From NCBI GenBank assembly GCA_022649055.1, contig JALCNL010000013.1:1-36139 (forward strand): a stretch of DNA of 36,139 nt, given 5' to 3'. Positions 32,631 through 36,139 of the stretch are shown here, in pieces; within the stretch, counting starts at the first letter, position 1, and the number at the start of each line of letters is the position of its first letter. Made by a program: the position numbers and the translations under genes. Source of the DNA: Megasphaera sp. Lineage in GTDB: Bacteria > Bacillota > Negativicutes > Veillonellales > Megasphaeraceae. The notes under the pieces were generated by a model. That model made no database searches. It saw only the letters and a program-made list of their open reading frames with translations, and was not told the origin of the DNA.

Positions 32631-33225
32631 CACAATCCCTCCTGATTCCATTTAAAAAAATAGAAATAGCTTGCTGTACATACTCTTTTTCATTATCATC
32701 ATAATTTTTTAATACAATTTTTCTAACAGGTGTCATAAAGAAATAAAAATTAATAATTCCTGCTAATGACATAACTGCATGTTCAATATTTATATCTTTC
32801 TTAAAAATGCCGGCTGAAATACCTTTAGATATCGCTATATGTATCGTGTTAAAAGCTTTGCGAATATGTTTTTGAATAATTTGTTCCAAATAGGGAGACG
32901 GATGGCTTAATTCCTGATATAAATAAAGCATAATATAAGGATTATGCATATGAATATTTAACACCATCATTGCAAAGTGCCGAATAAATTCCTGCGGCTT
33001 CTCCTGTAAAACATCAATCGTGTGAATAGCATCGTCGATTTGTGAAAACAAAACATCTAATACTGCCTCATAAAGCCCTTCTTTCCCACCAAAGTAATAT
33101 GAAATAGCGGCGCTATTTACATGCGCAGCCTCCGCAATTTCCCGTATAGATACACCAGCATAGCCTTTCGCCGGAAATAAAGGCATAGCTGCTTCAATAA
33201 GACGATTTTTTGCATCTTTATCCAT
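32611..33225 (-). CDS. TetR-family repressor of the export operon (CecR-like)
   Basis: A 204-residue regulator with a classical TetR HTH at the N-terminus ('LFPAKGYAGVSIREIAEAAH' then 'VNSAAISYYFGGKEGLYEAV', about 15-55) and a helical ligand domain of the CecR/DUF1956 kind. It is the first gene of TetR-HlyD-ATPase-permease, the same order as E. coli cecR-ybhG-ybhF. An operator-like dyad lies directly upstream. AGGAAG precedes ATG 33225. It most likely represses its own operon until a toxic compound binds. Confidence 0.9.
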   Translation of the reverse strand: MDKDAKNRLIEAAMPLFPAKGYAGVSIREIAEAAHVNSAAISYYFGGKEGLYEAVLDVLFSQIDDAIHTIDVLQEKPQEFIRHFAMMVLNIHMHNPYIMLYLYQELSHPSPYLEQIIQKHIRKAFNTIHIAISKGISAGIFKKDINIEHAVMSLAGIINFYFFMTPVRKIVLKNYDDNEKEYVQQAISIFLNGIRRDCDEKKHT

Positions 33226-33255
33226 TATTTAACTTCCTCCATTGCTTTTTATTTT

Positions 33256-33303
33256 AAATCAATCGTTTGATTTTATTGTAATATGTTTTCAAATGTTTGT
33301 CAA
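33256..33303 (-). promoter_or_regulatory. export operon promoter and TetR operator
   Basis: On the minus strand: TTGACA (33303-33298), 17 bases, TACAAT (33280-33275). Immediately downstream lies the perfect dyad AAATCAA-TCGT-TTGATTT (33256-33273) at the transcription start, ideal for TetR-type repression. Confidence 0.75.
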
Positions 33304-33310
33304 TAAAACA

Positions 33311-33357
33311 CAAAAATCCACCTATATTGAACAGCTTTCGTTCCATTTGGGTGGATT
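33311..33357 (-). terminator. terminator of the LDH/MDH-like gene
   Basis: Arms AATCCACC (33315-33322) and GGTGGATT (33350-33357) pair. An inner GAAC/GTTC stem lies in the loop. On the minus strand TTTTTGTGTTTTATT follows. Confidence 0.75.
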
Positions 33358-33375
33358 CTGTATTATATGCTATTG

Positions 33376-34335
33376 TTATTTTTTTAAATTTTCCGCTCGT
33401 TCCAAAAAACCACGTAAAATATCACAAGAAGTATTAAAGTTTTGTTGTTCCTGTTCGTTAATTGGTATCTCTAATATCTCTTCAATACCATTTTTACCAA
33501 TAACGCAAGGAATACCCGCCGCCACATTCTGTTGTCCATATTCACCATGCAAAACAGTCGAACAAGGCCATACTAGTTTTTGATCATGAAAAATAGCGGT
33601 TATAATCATATGCGCTGCATTGGCAATACCAAATTCTGTACATCCTTTGCCATCAATTTCAATATCACCCGCTCGTTTAACCTGCACCTGTAAATCATCC
33701 AAGCAAATATGCGCCAACTCTTTTTTTTCTTTAAGCAAATCCAAAAAACATTTACCGTTAATAAAAATTCGGGACCACACAATAAAACTGGAATTGCCAT
33801 GTTCTCCCATGCAGAATCCCTGAATAGAACGACGACTGTATCCTGTAGCATGAGAAATTACCCGCAATAAACGGTATGTTTCCAAACTCGTTCCCGTACA
33901 AAAACAACGATGACTTTCCCATTTCATTTGACGACGAATATATTCACAGATAATATCGGCCGGATTGGAAATGCTGACCATAATACCTTTAAAATCAACG
34001 TGTTTAAGATGTGAAATAACTTCATCTGCCATTTTAATAGAATCATCAAACATATCCAACCGAGTTTCACCCGGCCGACGGCTGCGGCCAAACGCCATTA
34101 CCAAAATATCGGCATCATTGAGTTCTTCGTATTCTCCCGCACGAACATCCGCATATTTACCACATAACGCACCACTAATTCCATCATCAAGATCTAGAGC
34201 CTGCGCTGCTGCTTTTTGCTTATCAATATCAATCAAAACAATATCATCTGCTTCTCCCGACTGGATTAAAGCCAATGCGACATGAGATCCGACATGCCCT
34301 GCCCCAACAATAACAACCTTACGCGTCTGTAACAT
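33376..34335 (-). CDS. L-lactate/malate dehydrogenase family enzyme with Arg at the specificity position
   Basis: A 319-residue NAD-dependent 2-hydroxyacid dehydrogenase. It has the Rossmann motif 'VVIVGAGHVGSHVA', 'ISNPADIICEY', the catalytic His179 in 'GEHGNSS' and Arg155 in 'SLETYRLLR' (carboxylate binding). The loop 'FGRSRRPGETRLD' follows the LDH pattern, but the LDH-specific Gln102 position is Arg86, as in malate dehydrogenases. The Asp that partners the catalytic His is Glu152. Oxaloacetate/malate or another 2-oxo acid is therefore possible. Start ATG 34335 follows GAGGAGG. It is divergent from the MFS transporter gene. Confidence 0.85.
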   Translation of the reverse strand: MLQTRKVVIVGAGHVGSHVALALIQSGEADDIVLIDIDKQKAAAQALDLDDGISGALCGKYADVRAGEYEELNDADILVMAFGRSRRPGETRLDMFDDSIKMADEVISHLKHVDFKGIMVSISNPADIICEYIRRQMKWESHRCFCTGTSLETYRLLRVISHATGYSRRSIQGFCMGEHGNSSFIVWSRIFINGKCFLDLLKEKKELAHICLDDLQVQVKRAGDIEIDGKGCTEFGIANAAHMIITAIFHDQKLVWPCSTVLHGEYGQQNVAAGIPCVIGKNGIEEILEIPINEQEQQNFNTSCDILRGFLERAENLKK

Positions 34336-34708
34336 GGAAAATTCCTCCTCTGATATACACACTAGTTCATTTACACTTATTACTATACCTGTCACGTAAA
34401 AAAATAGCAAGAAACAAAACAATATCCGGCACCTGTCACACATTCTTTCTTAAAATACTAGTATTTCCAGCTTATTTGCAATTCACATGTCATTATGATA
34501 CAGTAACATATTGTCTTGTATAACTTGTATATTTTATTTTCAATCAATAATAAAAATGTTATCAATGCTGTTCAAAAAATAATATTGTTGAAAATAATTG
34601 TATAGGGTACAATGAAATAGTAATCATGTTTCGTTGTTTCAATATGTGAATTATTGAACATAATATGTATATCCCAGCGAAACGGCATATATCAGAGGAG
34701 GAATTAAC
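34336..34708. promoter_or_regulatory. divergent control region of the LDH-like and MFS genes
   Basis: A 373-base gap without a gene. Toward the MFS gene: TTGTTG (34585-34590), 17 bases, TACAAT (34608-34613). Downstream of that start, the perfect dyad TTCAATA-TGTGAAT-TATTGAA (34638-34658) lies in the leader, and related TTCAA/TTGAA half-sites occur at 34571-34575 and 34588-34592. These look like sites for one regulator. A promoter for the minus-strand gene was not clear. Confidence 0.55.
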
Positions 34709-36040
34709 ATGGGATCAGTAAATCAAAGTCCTATATCCAACACGCAAAAGCGGACTAAAAAACGATGGTTTATGCTGATGCTTTTGTTTATTCTTACAGC
34801 TATCAACTATCTGGATCGGACAAACATGGCCGTCGCCGCACCAAGCATGAGTACCGAGCTAGGCTTTAGTGCTGCCACAATGGGCTTATTATTTTCAGCA
34901 TTTTCCTGGGCATATGGATTTATGCAAATTCCCGGAGGATTATTTATAGAGCGTTTCGGCTCCCATATCGCTTATACGATATCACTTTTTTTATGGTCAT
35001 TATTTACTGTAACTATGGGCTTTGGCCGCAGCTTCGCCTCCTTGTTCGGAATTCGTCTGGCAATTGGGGCCGCTGAGGCTCCCGCCTTTCCAACAAATAG
35101 CCGTGTTGTTGCCAGTTGGTTTCCCAATCAGGAACGCGCTATGGCAACTGCAATATATACAGCAGGAGAATTTATTGGACTGGCATTTTTAACACCGGTG
35201 CTATTTTGGATTTTAAATACGTATACCTGGCATTACATTTTTTATGTTACCGGTATTATCGGTATGATCGCCAGTGTCTTCTGGTATCTATTATATCGCG
35301 AACCCAAGGAATGCACTGATGTAAATGAAGCTGAATTAACGTATATTCGTGAAGGCGGCGGTTTGGCAGACGCTGCACCAAAAACATCAAAAATCACGTG
35401 GGCACAGCTCATTGATTTATTTAAGCATCGCCAGCTTCTCGGCGTATATTTAGGACAGTTTGCTAATACTAGTACTATGTATTTCTTCTTAACATGGTTT
35501 CCGACTTATTTGGTTGTCGCGAAACAAATGCCTATGTTAAAAGCTGGTTTTTATGCTGTCATCCCTTATATAGGTGCTCTTTTCGGAGTGCTTCTTGGCG
35601 GCTTTTGGTCAGATTTCATGCTCAAACACGGAGCGAGTCTTTCTAAGGCACGAAAAACGCCTATTATCTGCGGTCTTATTTGTTCTATGACTATTATGGC
35701 GGCCAATTACGCAGATTCCTTGGATGCCGTTATTGTTATTATGGCTGTTGCCTTTTTTGGACAGGGCATGGCCGCTATTGTATGGAGTACTGTCGGTGAT
35801 ATTGCTTCTGCTGATTCGGTAGGGGTTGCAGGCGGCGTCTTTAACTTTATCGGCAATATGGCCGGTATCATTACCCCTATTGTTATCGGCATTATCGTTC
35901 AATCAACCGGATCCTTTGTAGGTGCTATGATTTTTATCAGCTGTGTTGCTGCTATCGGCGTATTTTCTTTTATTTTTATTGTAGGAGATATTCACCGCAT
36001 CAAATCAATAGCCATTATATCTGAAAAAGAGACGGATTAA
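34709..36040 (+). CDS. MFS transporter, anion:cation symporter (ACS) family
   Basis: A 443-residue, 12-helix major facilitator. The first helix 'LFILTAINYLDRTNMAVAAP' and the following 'MSTELGFSAATMGLLFSAFS' are diagnostic of the ACS family, which carries sugar acids, dicarboxylates and related organic anions. Other segments: 'FMQIPGGLFIERFG', 'RLAIGAAEAPAFPTNSRVVA' and 'GVLLGGFWSDFM'. GAGGAGG precedes ATG 34709. With the divergent 2-hydroxyacid dehydrogenase it may form a small organic-acid module. Confidence 0.9.
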   Translation: MGSVNQSPISNTQKRTKKRWFMLMLLFILTAINYLDRTNMAVAAPSMSTELGFSAATMGLLFSAFSWAYGFMQIPGGLFIERFGSHIAYTISLFLWSLFTVTMGFGRSFASLFGIRLAIGAAEAPAFPTNSRVVASWFPNQERAMATAIYTAGEFIGLAFLTPVLFWILNTYTWHYIFYVTGIIGMIASVFWYLLYREPKECTDVNEAELTYIREGGGLADAAPKTSKITWAQLIDLFKHRQLLGVYLGQFANTSTMYFFLTWFPTYLVVAKQMPMLKAGFYAVIPYIGALFGVLLGGFWSDFMLKHGASLSKARKTPIICGLICSMTIMAANYADSLDAVIVIMAVAFFGQGMAAIVWSTVGDIASADSVGVAGGVFNFIGNMAGIITPIVIGIIVQSTGSFVGAMIFISCVAAIGVFSFIFIVGDIHRIKSIAIISEKETD

Positions 36041-36094
36041 ACTATCAATTATTTGAAAAATAATATACTTTTATGCAGTTTGCTGCAAATAGTA

Positions 36095-36131
36095 ACGGCA
36101 CTATCCTCCTCATTAGAAAAGATAGTGCCGT
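36095..36131. terminator. hairpin after the MFS gene
   Basis: Arms ACGGCACTATC (36095-36105) and GATAGTGCCGT (36121-36131) pair perfectly over 11 bp. The window ends 8 bases later, so a T run cannot be judged. Confidence 0.6.
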
Positions 36132-36139
36132 ATTCGTAT

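Noticed and set aside
1-36139. CRISPR arrays, insertion sequences and prophage genes
   Set aside because: No regularly spaced repeats, transposase or phage structural genes were recognised on either strand.

Overview
The window looks like a chromosomal segment of an anaerobic, diderm Firmicute of the class Negativicutes (Veillonella/Megasphaera/Dialister-like). This is inferred from Firmicute-type GGAGG ribosome sites and Firmicute-type genes (mupG, yhaO/yhaN, oxygen-independent thiH, an anaerobe-type bioB) found next to an outer-membrane beta-barrel protein with a type I signal peptide. The DNA is moderately AT-rich. I see no phage, transposon or CRISPR array.

Layout. (1) 1-8234, all minus: a tight run of a MocR/PdxR-type regulator, the YhaO nuclease-like protein, the YhaN SMC-like ATPase and a sigma54 activator, followed by an AtuA-family gene cut by the left edge. 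That gene has a sigma54-like promoter and an upstream dyad. (2) 8351-10687: bioB behind a BirA-like operator, convergent with a hexokinase-family sugar kinase. (3) 10761-15140: thiS-thiG-thiH-thiF, tenI and a cysteine hydrolase. The thi operon starts with a promoter followed almost at once by a strong terminator hairpin, and there is no TPP riboswitch. (4) 15141-17532: a beta-barrel protein behind a perfect 24-bp inverted repeat, two decaying genes (an HxlR regulator with a 1-base frameshift and a pyridoxamine-phosphate-oxidase-like gene with a deletion and a nonsense codon), a possible type I toxin locus and tRNA-Val(CAC). (5) 17646-19305: a DUF134 regulator, an Mrp/NBP35 ATPase and a His-rich NifX-like protein behind a consensus promoter. 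(6) 19360-24725: tandem HD-GYP protein, MBL-fold hydrolase, NagZ-like lipoprotein, a beta-hydroxyacid dehydrogenase and a Crp/Fnr regulator. (7) 24858-29551: nagA divergent from murQ-murP-mupG. (8) 29602-33225: a TetR-HlyD-ATPase-permease export operon. (9) 33376-36040: an LDH/MDH-family dehydrogenase divergent from an ACS-type MFS transporter.

How the genes fit together. NagZ, MurP, MupG, MurQ and NagA give an almost complete route for recovering MurNAc-GlcNAc and GlcNAc from peptidoglycan down to glucosamine-6-phosphate. The thi genes supply the anaerobic (ThiH) thiazole branch of thiamine synthesis only; no thiC or thiD is in the window. BioB stands alone, without bioA/D/F.

Most notable for follow-up: a BioB that has Ser at the usual [2Fe-2S] ligand position; the self-contained hairpin leader of thiS; the 24-bp palindrome with a promoter inside it; an LDH-like enzyme with Arg at the substrate-specificity position; and the DUF134/Mrp/NifX cassette of unknown function.
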